From Verrucomicrobiota bacterium (GTDB taxonomy: Bacteria; Verrucomicrobiota; Verrucomicrobiia; Opitutales; UBA953), in the NCBI GenBank assembly GCA_009924535.1, contig RFRI01000013.1, forward strand, positions 1-13,050: a stretch of 13,050 bases of DNA, given 5' to 3'. Position numbers and translations under genes: made by a program. This document shows positions 12,682 to 13,050 of this stretch, piece by piece. Under the pieces are notes generated by a model, which worked only from the letters and a program-made list of their open reading frames with translations, had not been told where the DNA came from and made no database searches. How positions within the stretch are numbered: position 1 is the first letter of the stretch; the number at the start of each line of letters is the position of its first letter.

Positions 12682-13050
12682 ATGAACCCACGCCGCATGC
12701 ACGTCCGGGCCATCGCCATCCTCGGAGCCACCGGCTCCATCGGCACGACCACCCTCAACGTCGTCCGGGCCCATCCGTCCCGTCTGCGTGTCGCCGGCCT
12801 GGCCGCCCACTCTCGCTGGCGCGAGCTCGTCGCCCCCGCCAGGGAATTCGGCGTCGGGGTCATCGCCCTGGCCGATCCGGCCGCCGCCGCCGAAGCCCGC
12901 GCGTCCGGCGCCTTCCCCGCCGGCACCCGCATCCTCGAAGGCACCGCCGGCCTGACCGAGATCGCCTGCCTCCCTGAAGTCTCGATGGTCGTCTCCGCCG
13001 TCGTCGGCACGGCCGGCCTCGCGCCTACCCTCGCCGCGTTGAAGGCGAAG
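12682..13050 (+). CDS. dxr: 1-deoxy-D-xylulose 5-phosphate reductoisomerase Dxr, 5' part
   Basis: This is the N-terminal 123 residues of Dxr (normally about 390), cut by the window end in an open frame. Dxr converts DXP to 2-C-methyl-D-erythritol 4-phosphate with NADPH, the committed step of the MEP pathway. The NADPH-binding motif is 'AIAILGATGSIGTTTLNVV' (residues 10-28, core G15-G21). The family stretches 'VAGLAAHSRWRELVAPAREF' and 'MVVSAVVGTAGLAPTLAALK' (to the edge) also match. Two in-frame ATGs are possible: 12682, or 12697, five residues later; the latter leaves eight residues before the glycine motif, nearer to many Dxr proteins. No Shine-Dalgarno precedes either one. The catalytic metal-binding part lies outside the window. 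With ispE nearby this makes a loose MEP cluster. Confidence 0.95.
   Translation, partial: MNPRRMHVRAIAILGATGSIGTTTLNVVRAHPSRLRVAGLAAHSRWRELVAPAREFGVGVIALADPAAAAEARASGAFPAGTRILEGTAGLTEIACLPEVSMVVSAVVGTAGLAPTLAALKAK

Noticed and set aside
1..13050. tRNA, rRNA, CRISPR, insertion sequence, prophage or defence module.
   Set aside because: None is recognisable. The Xer recombinase looks like the chromosomal housekeeping type, with no integrase-associated genes or attachment sites.

Overview
The window is GC-rich (third codon positions mostly G or C) and gene-dense. It reads as an ordinary bacterial chromosome segment made largely of housekeeping genes. Most genes lack a Shine-Dalgarno sequence. 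L33 has the form with a long first loop, and a 32-residue AURKAIP1/COX24-type ribosomal protein (bS22-like) is encoded. Together with the rpoN, queF and MEP-pathway genes, these point to a Gram-negative bacterium, and my best guess is Verrucomicrobiota (Opitutae-like). That assignment comes from general family knowledge, not from any search.

Layout. (1) 1-812: a puzzling left edge. A minus-strand frame starts at 812 with a membrane anchor and an alpha/beta-hydrolase-like start, and it stays open to the window edge. From about position 375 leftward, however, the coding signature switches to the plus strand, where a secreted or lipoprotein-like frame runs in from the left. A perfect 14-bp inverted repeat lies next to the switch. 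(2) 886-3949, plus: apaG, a beta-CASP metallo-beta-lactamase RNase and an amidase-signature enzyme, with stop/start overlaps of 1 and 4 bases. (3) 3950-5398, minus: rpoN (sigma-54), abutting the amidase stop. (4) 5511-7169, plus: a GYF_2-domain membrane protein of unknown function, divergent from rpoN. (5) 7176-8363, minus: a TolB-like beta-propeller protein. (6) 8427-9515, plus: an Mrp/ApbC Fe-S carrier ATPase without the usual CxxC, then a 73-residue conserved-looking protein at 9574-9795. (7) 9873-10043, minus: rpmG (L33). (8) 10156-12578, minus: queF, xerC/D, ispE and the bS22-like gene in a probable operon, closed by a clear rho-independent terminator at 10101-10134. (9) 12682 to the right edge, plus: dxr, divergent from queF and cut by the window end.

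The gene products cover RNA turnover or stress (ApaG, beta-CASP RNase), transcription (RpoN), envelope (TolB, GYF_2 protein), Fe-S assembly (Mrp), translation (L33, bS22-like), tRNA queuosine synthesis (QueF), chromosome-dimer resolution (Xer) and isoprenoid precursors (IspE, Dxr). I see no tRNA, rRNA, CRISPR array, insertion sequence or phage module. I do not find a convincing new multi-gene system. The points most worth following are the strand switch at the left edge, the tiny ribosomal protein gene, the Mrp variant lacking cysteines, the orphan GYF_2 protein and the coupled apaG/RNase/amidase unit.
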